Of a stretch of DNA of 64,000 nt, positions 53,517-64,000 are shown one piece after another. Location of the stretch: contig NC_092799.1 of assembly GCF_918797505.1 (NCBI RefSeq), positions 12,176,295 through 12,240,294 of the forward strand, written 5' to 3'. The DNA comes from Bemisia tabaci. Lineage: Eukaryota > Arthropoda > Insecta > Hemiptera > Aleyrodidae. A program made the translations under genes and the position numbers. The notes beneath the pieces are model-generated. The model saw nothing but the letters and a program-made list of their open reading frames with translations. It was not told where the DNA came from and did no database searches. How positions within the stretch are numbered: the stretch's first letter is position 1; each line of letters begins with the position of its first letter.

Positions 53517-55349
53517 CACTCCCAGGAACCCCGTTCAAACATCTCGAACAATCATGTTGAAAAAGTAACGGAAAAAACCAAAATCCCCGATGGTTTTGAT
53601 TAAATCCGAGAATGCGTAGATAGCGGCATTTGGACGGGCTCCACAGGAGACAAGGTAGGCGAGGAGAGGGAAGGCGCGAAAAAGGGAGGGGAAACCAGCG
53701 GAATGCATGTATGTAAACTGAAATGGAGTGGGACAAAGGAGCGATTGTACCAATTGCCGGTCTTGGGTCCAACAGAAGAGCCTCGGTGAGTCTGGCTCTG
53801 GCTAATGGTTGGAAGTTACTCGCGTTGAAAGCTCCCCGGGGTTATTTTTTGAGCGGCTCAAGTGGCCCCGTAATTTGTTATCTGCAGTTGTTATCCCGGC
53901 GAGCCTCCTCCGTCACCCTCCCTCCTACCCCTCCCCCTCCCTCCCACCCCCTATTTTCCGCAACTTCAACTTCCACCGGGAACATGCGGATCGTTGTGTT
54001 GTTGGAAAAATTCGCCCGAGTCAACCGCTCTTTAGTTGGTGGACTTTTTCGTTTAGCACCCCCCCCCCCCCAAACCGTACCTAATTCTGTGTGTGTTGTG
54101 TACTGAAAGTTGTGAAAGGGAAAGAGCTGTTTCGTTAGTCTGATATTTGGCATGGATAGAACATAGCGATAAGCAAACATTTACACAAACGACAGTTGCA
54201 ATGAGGAGTAACTATTTCAAGCTCATGTGCAAAAGCAGTCACCTGCATACGGAAACTAGTGGTACATATTTGGTTTCTAAAATGGACGAGGAATAGTAGT
54301 TCCTTAATGCAAAATGTAGTTGATACGTAGATTTGGTCTCTCTAAAAAGAATTTATCCATTCAAAATATGAATTAGGTTTGATTCGGTCATGGGAGGCTG
54401 AGTTTGAAGTAAAATTACACACAGTATGTATCATAATTTTGCGTGTGATTTATATATTTCATATTTTTATATATTTCATAATTTTGCCTTGAAATATTGG
54501 AGACCGCGTGGCGCATTAAAGGGCTGAGGGCTGATATGCTAAAAGGAGGGAAGATAGGGCGCAGAGAGAATAAGATGCCGCCTCCCTTGTTTCACCACTG
54601 TAAGAAATATGTTTTGAATATGTTAATGATCCAATACAACTGCGCAAATAGGTATTTCTCTAAAACTTTCAATTTAGATAAATCCACTTTCCATAATATT
54701 TCTATCAAAATATGATTCGGTCGCTTCTGTAATCAGCACTTTAGATACTTTATTTTGTCTGCTTGTCTTCTGTCGTTTTGTCAATTATCTGCCTATCATA
54801 TTTTTGCAATATTTGCAACCATTCGAGTAAAATATAATGTACCGTTCCTCACATTTTGATACACGAAGATAACTTAAGAGGTATCTTCAGCGTTTTGGAG
54901 AACGATTAAGTAGTTGACCATCAATTGATATATTCTGGCGTTTAGAACGCTTCCTAGGATTTTCCGAGCACTACACCACCCTGGAGAATCGTCAGGTATT
55001 TGTACGCAAAATATGACTAATATGCATTCTGAAATAACTCTGGGAGTCCCGGTTGAAAATTGTGAATTGTTGTGCCTTCCAATTCGCGATGGCCACTCGA
55101 GATGTACTTTTAAAGCTATTTAAAGCTATAAAAAAGCTTTAAAAGCTATATCAACAAGTTTCTTGGTCAAATTGTGTGTACAAAAACCTGATTTATTACA
55201 GCGTGATGCGCAGTTCAATGTCAGAAATTCTTCAGAAATATCCCATGGTCCAGGGATTTCAATTGATTGATCGACTACCGAATCTCCCTCCAAAGTGCTG
55301 AAGAACTATGCTTGAATTATAAAACCGATTAAAGATCAATAGCAGAACT
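53517..55349. other. Mixed single-copy stretch with pyrimidine-rich tract
   Basis: 53,880-54,080 is C-rich (CCTCCCTCCC) and ends in a run of 13 C (54,059-54,071). The 127-codon frame at 53,723-54,106 (+) is a composition effect. Nothing else recognised. Confidence 0.4.
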
Positions 55350-55609
55350 AGATTGCATTTGGCAAAAAGGAACCAGCGCGATTACAGCGTTTTCAAAATC
55401 GTATAATTTCTTCTTTTCTCTTGAAAAATACTTCATATATGTACGGTATTACAATTTACACAATTATCTTCCTTTGAAATTAACAATTTTTTGGTGCGAA
55501 GAAAAAACTTGTTGCTATTCTGGGAAATTTTGTTAGATAATTGTGAATAAGAAGCAACATTTTTACAACATGTAAATACGCTGGTTTCGTTTTGCTAAAT
55601 GCAATCCAA
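55350..55609. mobile_element. MITE, GGATTGCATTTTGCAAAA family
   Basis: AGATTGCATTTGGCAAAAAG with AACCAGCG at the left; CGCTGGTTTCGTTTTGCTAA with ATGCAATCC at the right. Sister at 62,498-62,902. Confidence 0.8.
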
Positions 55610-57649
55610 CTAAGACTACACCTATCTTGACAGTGGCCTCTTTAAAACTTTCGTTTTAAATTCCTTTTTATCCCTGTTAATGTAATCAGACATTCTGTGC
55701 GGGAATTTCATAGAATATTATGGAAATGATGAAGAAAAATTACAACAAATAACGTGCAACGACTATGAGTTATCCTCCTAAAGAATAATGAGTTACAAAA
55801 AATCTGCAACGTCATAAACCGAGAAAAAGTGTTTTCCAGTTTCATCATCTATAGATTAAACGTTTGCAAAAGAGCGCGTGTAAAGTGAGCAGGGGTGCCA
55901 GTTCCACCTTCCTTCAGCTAAACAATATCTGCTATTCACCCTTGCATGCAGGCATGATTATAAATTCCCATTATCATATTTCTTTGTTTACAGCATATAT
56001 ATTAAAATGAGGTAAATTTTCAATTACTTTTTTTGGGAAGGTTAGCAGACTTCTGGCATATTATTTAGGAAATCTACTATAATTGAAGCGCTGGGAGCAG
56101 ACAGGGCATTTTCTGGTCTCAAAATCTCCGATAACGTTTCATCAATTATGATTAAAGTAAAATGCACGTAATTCGTTGAAACCACTACTAAATATTCTCT
56201 ATGATTTTACAATGCTGAAAATAGAAAATTTCAGATAATTCACCCAGTAGTTTCCTCTCTAAACCATAAATTAGAAGTGGTGATTCTGAAACACCGCCAC
56301 TAAGAAATGCCATATCTGCACCCAACACTCAAATTAGCATCAGGTTTCTTTAAAGTATTTACCATGTATCTAGTTGACTTAATTGGACGAATAGTTACCG
56401 GTACAAGATTTATTTATCTCGCCTCTCGCTCCAAATTTCGTGGCAATAATAAGCGCATTGCTTTACGAAAGGAGCAACTATTTCTGGTTCATTTCAGAAA
56501 CTGTGTGTATATCACTAGTTTTCCTGCAGATTGGTGCTTCGATGGATGAGCCAAAAATAGTAATTTCGCACAACGGTATGCACGCAAAATGAGCAACTTT
56601 TAGGGGAGAAAAAAAATTTCCCAGGGAAGAAGAAAAAAAGCTTTAAAAAAATCTGGCAAAACATCACATTAATTTTCAAGTTCAAGGTTTAATTTCAGAA
56701 GGAAGCCTCAGTAATCAGTTGACTTCATGGTGATTGATTTTTGTTCACCGGTAGAAGCAGGGCTGAACTAAATCACCGAGGGGACGAAATAATTGGCGGT
56801 TCATTTATAATTAATGTGCCGGGTGCAGAAAAGGCACATTGCCGGCCGGTGTTTCAGGATTTCAGCTAACATTTCATCGATTAAAAATAATTTGCAAGTT
56901 TTTTTGAAACCCTTAAAGGATATTCTTTCTGATTTCACAATTTACCGAACGAAAATTTCCGTTAAACCGCTTAATAGTCACCTTCTCTCTAAAATATATA
57001 TTAAAGGCAGAGATTCTGCAACCGCAAGCAAAAAGTGCCCCTAACTGCTCTCGTCGCATCAATTAATCTGGAAGGGAACTAAATTCATGAAATTGAGCTC
57101 ACTACAAATTGATTTGCACTATCTCATTAAATTGTGGACGGAAATTTTGCCGACCAACTAATGGACAGAATACTAGTTTCCCTAAACTCTCGATTCTCTT
57201 TCTATGGAAGCTGTAAAAGCACTGAGTCCACTGCTTCCTGGAGGAAGGAGCGTAATTGCAGCCTGACGTCGCAAAATTTCCACTCGCAAATTGTATTCTC
57301 ACAGAGAAATTTGTAGGGTATTTCTGACTAAAATTCTCACAGATTTTTCCGCTGCTTACATAAAAAAATTAGCAACATTTTGTAAAGGAATTGCATGGTC
57401 TTACTATTGTAGAAAATTGTTTTGGTCCGCTTCGTAATCTTGGAATGGAATAACGCCTTTTCGACTGGAAAGTCATAGAATCGCGTTTTCGCGGTTTAAG
57501 CATGCTGATTAGCAAAAGAATGTAAGATTTGTTCAACCGCCACATTTCTACGTTTAAAATTGACGGGGATGTCGCCTATCAAAAAACGCAGGTGTATGAC
57601 GTCATCCACCGCGGTAGTGCAAACCGAGGTTTCTTCCATCTGATTTAAT
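55610..57649. other. AT-rich, no gene recognised
   Basis: No frame above about 80 codons and no recognisable domain. Part of 56,430-56,580 is a decayed member of the foldback family seen at 25,185. Confidence 0.45.
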
Positions 57650-57787
57650 CAGTGTTTCACGTCGAGTTACGAATGCAAATGGACATATTTATGCTAAAAG
57701 GAACTATGTTGCACGCAAACCCTATGCACATAGTTCCTTTTAGCATAAATATGTCCATTTGCATCCGTTACTCGACGTGAAACACTG
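57650..57787. mobile_element. 138-bp perfect-looking hairpin MITE
   Basis: CAGTGTTTCACGTCGAGTTA, then AAATGGACATATTTATGCTA, then GGAACTATG, all repeated as complement. Core related to the AATTGGACG family and to 61,167-61,252. Confidence 0.9.
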
Positions 57788-58618
57788 AAAAAACTAGATG
57801 GAGGGAACCATGGTATGCGCGATCACGGTGAATAACGTCATACACAGTGTTTTCCGATGACGGAAATCTTCGTTAATATTAAATGCGTTTGGCTGGAACT
57901 TGTTATTTTTACTGTTACATTAGCTCAAACCACTATAACGCAATAATAAGACTAGCACAAGTAACAAATCTTCCGTTTCCGTCAATTTTAAAAAAATCGA
58001 TAAAACGTGGATCACATCACAAGATTCACTCCACCATGTGAAAAGTAGCCGCTTTGAAAAACGCCTTCAAATAATCGTATAGACAATTTCTCGACCTAGG
58101 TGCGCGAATAGTTGCTCGGCTTAATTGAACCCAACATTCAGAAGGTAAACGCTATTATAAACGTTGAGACCGCGCGGTTAATCCTGGTTCGGGCTCGGTT
58201 TTTTTGACGTTCGTGCAGGTTTTATTACTTTTTCCTTCTCTAGAAGCTTAAACATGTTGTCTAGACTTATTTACTATGCTTATTCCCTGATTCTCAGGAG
58301 GACATTCCCTGATTAGAATCCGAAGTTTTCTCCCACTTTCCCGGGATGTTTTGAGAACAACTATAACTTTCCGGGGTTCCAGATATGAACATCGAATTTT
58401 TTTCATCTACTGCCGATTCTTGGGCGCACATTTGACTGTTTATTCCCAACAGCGTTCCTGATGCTCATACTACCTGATCAGTGGAAGCTTTCCTATTATA
58501 CCTTTCCTACTATGTTGATTTGATTATTCAATATTGTCATTCAAAAGGTCAATAATGATGATTCAGGTGCACTATCATGAACCTTAATAACAATGGGTAC
58601 TTCAAATTTCCTTGCAAC
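57788..58618. other. No gene recognised
   Basis: 58,077-58,170 matches 38,190-38,290 (ATTTCTCGACCT, GCGAATAGTTGCTCGG, CTAATTGAACCCAACAT-like), part of a dispersed repeat. The remainder is AT-rich. Confidence 0.45.
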
Positions 58619-58842
58619 GCGGAAAATATTGAATGTTGATTTGTCATTTATTCTTATAAAAAATTTGCGATGAGTATCAACTGTTGATTTTACATTAAAA
58701 AATGCTAACTCAACATTTAATTTGTTCGTTTAACCGCGGACGAAGTTAACGTAGCATTTTTTTAAATTGTAAAATCAGCATTTATACGTGTCGCACATTC
58801 TTCAATCTTATAAATGCTGAAGCAACATTCGATTTTTTCCGT
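58619..58842. mobile_element. Intact MITE, sister of the SINE-split copy
   Basis: CGGAAAATATTGAATGTTGA to CAACATTCGATTTTTTCCG. It gives the uninterrupted layout for 20,598-21,152. Confidence 0.9.
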
Positions 58843-58923
58843 GCACAATTCACTTTTGCAGAGAAACAAACTTAGTGCATTTATACTTTCATTAATGTTC
58901 GGCAAATGATTGTAGTTAAAAGT

Positions 58924-59234
58924 AGAGTCCCTTTATACTGAGAGTCAACACAATTCGGCTCATGGATGTCACAAACGGGAATAAAGATTACAGAAATTGA
59001 ACGTTTTTCGTAATCTTCGATCGGCCCATTCTCAAATGCCTTTCTCCGTTCCTCCTCTCATTCCGTTTGTTCCTTGCCGAACCCGTAATTCCCTGGTCCA
59101 TTCCAGATTATAATCTTTGCAATTGGTGAAAATGTAATCTTTATTCCCGTTTGTGACACTGTGGAGGCCTAAAATACGGGAACCAATCAGAAATGGATTC
59201 AAATTGTCTTGACTCTCAGTATAAAGGGACTCTA
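58924..59234 (+). mobile_element. AGAGTCCCTTTATACTGAGAG MITE, copy 1
   Basis: 311 bp with ends AGAGTCCCTTTATACTGAGA and TCTCAGTATAAAGGGACTCT. Interior CACAAACGGGAATAAAGATT, again in inverted form. Confidence 0.9.
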
Positions 59235-59504
59235 GTTAAAAGATAACCGGAAGAATATTCCAATGAAGCTAAAGAGAGAGAATAGTCTTAAATCGGCAGA
59301 AGAAGAAATTCCTTATTTCTGGAACAGATTCCCTGATTTTCCCGTAATTTCCCCTGAAATTATTTATTTCATGAATTCCCGTATTTTCCGGTTGTTCCCG
59401 GTCCTGTAGACACCATGGCCTTAAACCATCAGAACACGATTCTGAAACTAGCACAACCATGTAAAAAGGGACCTCCGGTAAATATCGCAAGTCCGGTCAT
59501 GGCT

Positions 59505-59815
59505 AGTGTCCCTTTATAGAGACAGTCAAGACAACGCGGCTCATGGATGTCACAAACGGAAATAAAGATTACACAAATGAACGTTTTTCGTAATCTTTGA
59601 TCAACTCACTCTCGGATTCCTGTATCCGCTCCTTCTCTCGTTCCGTTTGCTCCTTGCCGTTTCCTCATTTCCCCGGTTCATTCCAGTCTATAATCCTTGC
59701 AATCGATGAAATGTGATCTTTATTCCCGTTCGTGACACTAAGGCGGCCTAAAATACGGGAACCAATAATCAGAAATGGATTTGCATTGTCTTTACTCTCA
59801 GAATAAAGGGCCTCT
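59505..59815 (+). mobile_element. AGAGTCCCTTTATACTGAGAG MITE, copy 2
   Basis: TAGTGTCCCTTTATAGAGAC to CTCAGAATAAAGGGCCTCTA. Same interior order as copy 1. Confidence 0.87.
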
Positions 59816-59832
59816 AGTCATGGCATCATGAG

Positions 59833-60250
59833 GCCTTGTCTCCACGGGACGTTTTCATGGGATTTTTCCCAAGCTCGAATCGCAGGAATGAAACTTCTGG
59901 GAGTTTTCCCAGTTACCGTCTCCACGGGACGAGGCTCATACGGTCCTGCGACTAGTTTGCGCGGGAAGATAACTTAGTTAAAGTCGAGTATTTAACCGGG
60001 ATTAAAATAATAATTGCACTCAATTGACAATTAGACATATTATTTTAACTAAACAAACATTAACAATGGAGGAATCAACAAAATATCGCATAATTCGTTT
60101 ACACTTCTTCTTCTTCTTCTCTCAGTGGGTCCTAGGGGTACAAGTACCATACTTACTGGGAAAAATAATGATTAACTCAATATTTTTCCCAACTTCGTAA
60201 ATGAGATTTTTCCCTGGGACAAATCTCGTGAAACGGCCCGTGGAGACAAG
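59833..60250 (+). mobile_element. MITE with CCTTGTCTCCACGGG ends
   Basis: CCTTGTCTCCACGGGACG to CGGCCCGTGGAGACAAG, 418 bp. Right-truncated copy at 4,623-4,836. Confidence 0.85.
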
Positions 60251-60560
60251 TTATGAAAATACGAGGAAATCTGGCAGCGTGGCGTAGACCTCGTTCTCCG
60301 TCAGCGTCATTTGAATTAATGTACGCTGCGCTTGGTGCAGCCCCCTCCCCCCCAACCGCCGCCCCCGCGACGATCCCCCAATGGACTGGGGACATCATGA
60401 TAGGCCGCGCTTGGCGACCCCCAGGCGAGGACTTCGCCTGAAATTGTCCACGTTACTACATAAAAATAAACCGACTATTCTTCCAAGATTTCATGTCGTA
60501 AAAAATTTCATTATCCACCCTCAACCCCGTCCCCGTCCCCCGCCAAACCCCGAAGCGGGA

Positions 60561-61150
60561 GTTTTGTTTGTGGTCGTCTCCTTCCGTCGGTGGCCAAACC
60601 GCTCAAGAAATTTTAGGAAATCAACGCATCGTCGTTTCCAACATTTCAATGTTGACTTTCTCCTCAATAATTGCATTTTACCAGGGATATCTCGGGCATT
60701 TCTGCTTTAAAATTTCACTCGATTTTCTTTTGATCTCGTGTGAGAATCAGAAAATTTCGGACAAAAACTGCACAGGTAATTTTTTTGAAAAAAATTGAAT
60801 TCTTTACATCAATTGGACGTATTAGAGTTTTGTTCGTGGTCGTCTCCTTCCGTTGGTGGCCAAACCGCTCAAGAAATTTTAGGAAATCAACGCATCGTCG
60901 TTTCCACCATTGCAATGTTGACAAATTTCTCCTCAATAATTGCGTTTTTACCAGGGATATCTCGGGCATTTCTGCTTGAAACTTTCACTCAGTTTTCTTT
61001 TGATCTCATGTGAGAATTAGAAAATCTTGGACAAAAACTGCACAGGTAATTTTTTTAAAAAAATTGTCTTGGACAAAAACTGCACAGGTAATTTTTTTTT
61101 AAAAAAAATTGTCTTGGACAAAAACTGCACAGGTAATTTTTTTAAAAAAA
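60561..61150 (+). repeat. Duplication (~276 bp) followed by a 42-45-bp triplet repeat
   Basis: GTGGTCGTCTCCTTCCGT, GGTGGCCAAACCGCTCAAG and ACCAGGGATATCTCGGGCAT occur in units from 60,561 and 60,837. TCTTGGACAAAAACTGCACA then recurs at 61,025, 61,067 and 61,112. Confidence 0.85.
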
Positions 61151-61166
61151 ATTGAATTCTTTAAAT

Positions 61167-61252
61167 CAATTGGACGTACTTATGTTAAAAGGAACTATGT
61201 GCATAGGGTTCGCGTGAGACATAGTTCCTTTTGGCATGAATACATCCAATTT
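61167..61252. mobile_element. Short AATTGGACG-family hairpin MITE
   Basis: TCAATTGGACGTACTTATGT, AAAGGAACTATGTGCATAGG, then complement to ATACATCCAATTT. Confidence 0.82.
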
Positions 61253-62497
61253 TGCGACCTTAGAAGCAAGTTATGTTTCATCGTTCGAGAAACGAACATT
61301 TCGTCGTTTTCCGCACGAAAGAACGTAACTACATTTCAATGTTGCCAAATTTCCTTTCGTAAATTGCATTCTAACCAGAAAAGTATTGGGCATTTCTAAC
61401 TGAAAATTTCACTGATTTTTCTTCCGATTTCATGCGAAAATCAGACGAATTTGGATATAAATTGCACACTTACATTTTTGTAAAATAAATTAATCGTTGG
61501 AGTCAATTTGGCAACCTTGGATTGGAGTTACGTTCCTTCGTGCGGGAGACGACGATTTGTGAGGCTTCAACATTCTATGGTATGAATTAATTTTAGGTCT
61601 CAGATTCTGGGAGACACAAATCTATGCTGTGAATTTCGAGGAAACATAGAGTCCTAAATTTTTCCCTTAAAATCTCAAAATTTCGACGATCATTTTTTTA
61701 AAACAAAAACATTGATACCGCAATAGCATGCCACACAGAAAACCAGCTTCACTACTAATTTTTTACTACTAGTTTATCACAATTTTTTGTAATACGCTTG
61801 CGAACTCTGTCACTATCTTGCTTGTTTACATTAGCGTTAAGTTCTTCAGAAAAACCTTAAACTTGCAGACCAACAAGAAACCGGCACGGTATTTTCTGTA
61901 CTAAACGGATTGAGATGGCAACATTCTCTGTTCTATAAAGGTGCTCTCTACAATGTCACGCATCACACTAAAAATACCATGTGCTCACTTCCTGTTGAAT
62001 CTCTATAGATCGTATTCGATACATCAAACAGGTGAGATTGTATCGATATCGATTGGTTCAAAACATAAACATAGCCTCAAAAGTCAATTTAGAAATCGGA
62101 GGGAACGGGTCTTTTGTAACGGATTTTTTATTCTTTTGAGTGCCGAATGCCAATGCAAAGTGAAATTGTTAGGAATTTCCTCATTTTCAGCTTTTCCAAC
62201 TTAAATCCTAATAGATTAGTTTGAGGTTATGTTCTATTGTTTTGAACCAAATGATACATCGAACCATTATCAAATACGGTCTATTAATAAAAAAAATTAT
62301 GCGACATTATCTTCTCACGTTATTTATATTTAAAACATTGGATGACTTTATTTGCTCAACTTATTTTTGGAGTTTCACTGGAACCAATGTGGTTCTTATG
62401 ACGATAAGAATTTTTAACGTAGAGGAATTCATTGATTAGAAAAATAAAGCAAAACTCAGGTTACTCTTGTTTCACTCGCGATCCGTCAGTATCAGAT
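61253..62497. other. AT-rich, no gene recognised
   Basis: Frames at 61,941-62,204 and 62,221-62,439 are Leu/Ile/Ser-rich, without domains or splice context. Confidence 0.45.
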
Positions 62498-62902
62498 TTG
62501 GATTGCATTTTGCAAAAAGGAACCAGGAGCATTTTAATGTCGCCAAGATTATGCGACTTTCTTTACCCTGCAAATCTTAACTGATCATCTATATACCTAC
62601 ACATTTTATCTATACTCTCAATTTTAAGTTAAAAACAAACTTTTATAACATTATTTTTAAGATTAGCTTTACGCAGACGTTAACACCTATGTAAGTAATG
62701 CCCCGTAAGGGGCAGTAGTACATTTTTATTTAATAATAAAAAAAAAAAAAATACTCTCAATATACTAATAATTCAAGAGGAAAATTATCCTTATAAATCT
62801 GATTTTTTTCATTATTTCAGTAATTTTGTTGCAAAGCATGTATGCTGCAAAATCCTAGCAACATTGGAATGCTCTTGGTTATTTTGCAAAATGCAATCCA
62901 TT
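62498..62902. mobile_element. MITE, GGATTGCATTTTGCAAAA family, with nested retroposon
   Basis: GGATTGCATTTTGCAAAAAG with GAACCAGGAGC at the left; GCTCTTGGTTATTTTGC with AAAATGCAATCCA at the right. Confidence 0.82.
62623..62750 (+). mobile_element. 5'-truncated retroposon tail with target duplication
   Basis: 128 bp ending in TAATAATA and 14 A. It is flanked by an exact 11-bp duplication ATACTCTCAAT (62,612-62,622 and 62,751-62,761), the mark of target-primed reverse transcription. A small stem CCCCGTAAGGGG precedes the tail. Parent family not identified. Confidence 0.85.
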
Positions 62903-62988
62903 TGGAGCACATTGGCGATATCCCAATGAGCTGGCTACTCGCAAGTCGCAACAGCATGCGTAAAATTGAGAGCTCCAAGAGTGCATTA

Positions 62989-63239
62989 CTGCCATGCTGT
63001 GGAAAAACGCCGCATGAGCCTTCACTTGTTGCCAAACTTCTTCTGATAAAATACAAATTTCCAAGGCAACTGATGGATATTTATCTATCAAATTTTCAGA
63101 GACTTTAATTCGCAATTTAATCTACAATATCTGAATTTCAATGGAAATTATTCATAAATCTCCTTAAAAATTAATTTTTTATGTGAGGTAATTTGGCAAC
63201 ATTTGGATGTTGATACGGTATTTTTCCTTAGTGCGGCAG
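62989..63239. mobile_element. CTGCCG MITE, copy 8
   Basis: 251 bp. CTGCCATGCTGTGGAAAAAC to TTTTTCCTTAGTGCGGCAG. Flanks ATTA / CTTA, a decayed 4-bp duplication. Confidence 0.87.
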
Positions 63240-63430
63240 CTTAGTTGAACAGGACACCTTCCTCATCCCCAGAAGTCTCAACGTATAACTTACGGTTTCG
63301 GGCGATTTGAACAGATTTGGTTGATCAATCAAGTCCTGTTGATTAATCTGACAAAAAAAAAGTAGCTCAAAGATACCATAAACAGGGCCATTTTTATAAC
63401 TGTTTGCCCAATTAGCGCCGAAAAGATTTT

Positions 63431-63740
63431 AAGTCCCTTTATACTGAGAGTTAAGACAACGTGAATCCATTTCTGATTGGCCACCGTACTCAAGCCTCCA
63501 CAGTGTCACAAACGGGAATAAAGATTACATTTCCACCAAGTGCAAAGATTAGAATCTGGAATGGACCGAGAAATTACGGGTTCGACAAGGAACGAACGTA
63601 ATGAAAGAAGGAAACGGAGAAAGGAATTTGAGAATGAGCCGATCAAAGATTACGAAAAACTGTCAATTTGTGTAATCTTCATTCCCGTTTGTGACTCCAT
63701 GAGGGAATGTTGCCTTAACTCTCAGTATAAAGGGACTCTA
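63431..63740 (-). mobile_element. AGAGTCCCTTTATACTGAGAG MITE, copy 3 (inverted)
   Basis: AGTCCCTTTATACTGAGAG to CTCTCAGTATAAAGGGACTC. Interior is the reverse complement of copies 1 and 2. The 76-codon frame through it is fortuitous. Confidence 0.9.
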
Positions 63741-63844
63741 AAAGAACCGAGGTGGAAAAAAACAAGATAGACACGCGGATGGATGACGTCATTAACGATC
63801 TTCCCGAAGGACGAAGTCTCCTTAACATGGACTTTTAGACAGAT

Positions 63845-64000
63845 CGGCGGCGCGGCGCGCCGTGGCACTCTGCAGCGCGGCGGGCAACCAGCCGGACACG
63901 CGCATGGGCGCCTACAAACCTAACAGGGATACTTCACGCATTGCGCAATGCGTGAAGTATCCCTGTTAGGTTTGAAGGCGCCAGCGCTCGTTTAGTGCTA
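63845..64000. repeat. GC-rich CTACAAACCTAA hairpin at the window edge
   Basis: The stem 63,907-63,982 is almost perfect: GGCGCCTACAAACCTAACAG, GGATACTTCACGCATTGCGC, then the complement with one change near 63,975. Preceded by GGCGGCGCGGCGCGCCG. The outer right part is cut by the window end. Confidence 0.9.

Noticed and set aside
53723..54106. 127-codon plus-strand ORF with Pro/Ser runs
   Set aside because: It arises from a C-rich tract and a run of 13 C; the minus strand is also open. No recognisable domain.

Overview
This is eukaryotic, intron-rich, AT-rich DNA from an arthropod, most probably an insect. The support is spliced coding exons with GT/AG borders, arthropod-style short inverted-repeat elements (MITEs), a tRNA-derived SINE, LINE and copia remnants, a large satellite array and a short CCTAA telomere-like tract. 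The combination of repeat families reminds me of a sap-feeding hemipteran such as a whitefly, but that is recollection and should be tested by search. There are no bacterial operons, rRNA genes or CRISPR arrays.

Only one host gene can be supported: a rhodopsin-like (class A) G-protein-coupled receptor on the minus strand. Four exons at 35,278-34,844, 33,589-33,367, 23,349-23,164 and 19,404-19,060 join with matching phases (2, 0, 0) into 395 residues. These cover TM2 to TM7 and a proline-rich cytoplasmic tail. The exon(s) for the N-terminus and TM1 must lie above 35,278 and I could not find them. The receptor has the TM2 Asp, the TM3/ECL2 cysteines, FWGP in TM6 and NPTLF in TM7, but the DRY position at the end of TM3 reads NDS. 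Introns are 1.25, 10.0 and 3.8 kb and are full of MITEs; one ends 8 bp from a splice donor and another 37 bp from one.

Layout. 1-4.6 kb: AT-rich, no gene seen. 4.6-8.1 kb: a ~510-bp tandem repeat whose second copy is split by a 1.3-kb near-perfect palindrome, followed by a ~316-bp tandem duplication. 8.2-9.1 kb: a hAT-like element carrying a copia fragment. 9.1-19 kb: MITEs, hairpin elements and a broken LINE 3' end. 19.0-35.3 kb: the receptor gene and its repeat-filled introns. 35.3-38.5 kb: MITEs and a 22-bp minisatellite. 38.6-46.4 kb: a 7.8-kb satellite array of about 59 monomers with a four-monomer higher-order repeat. 46.4-64 kb: more nested MITEs, a 0.9-kb hAT-like element with 8-bp target duplication, two retroposed sequences and AT-rich single-copy DNA.

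The most informative content is structural. Several insertions can be dated against each other and checked against an empty copy of the target in the same window. The satellite preserves hybrid monomers that record at least four separate unequal exchanges.
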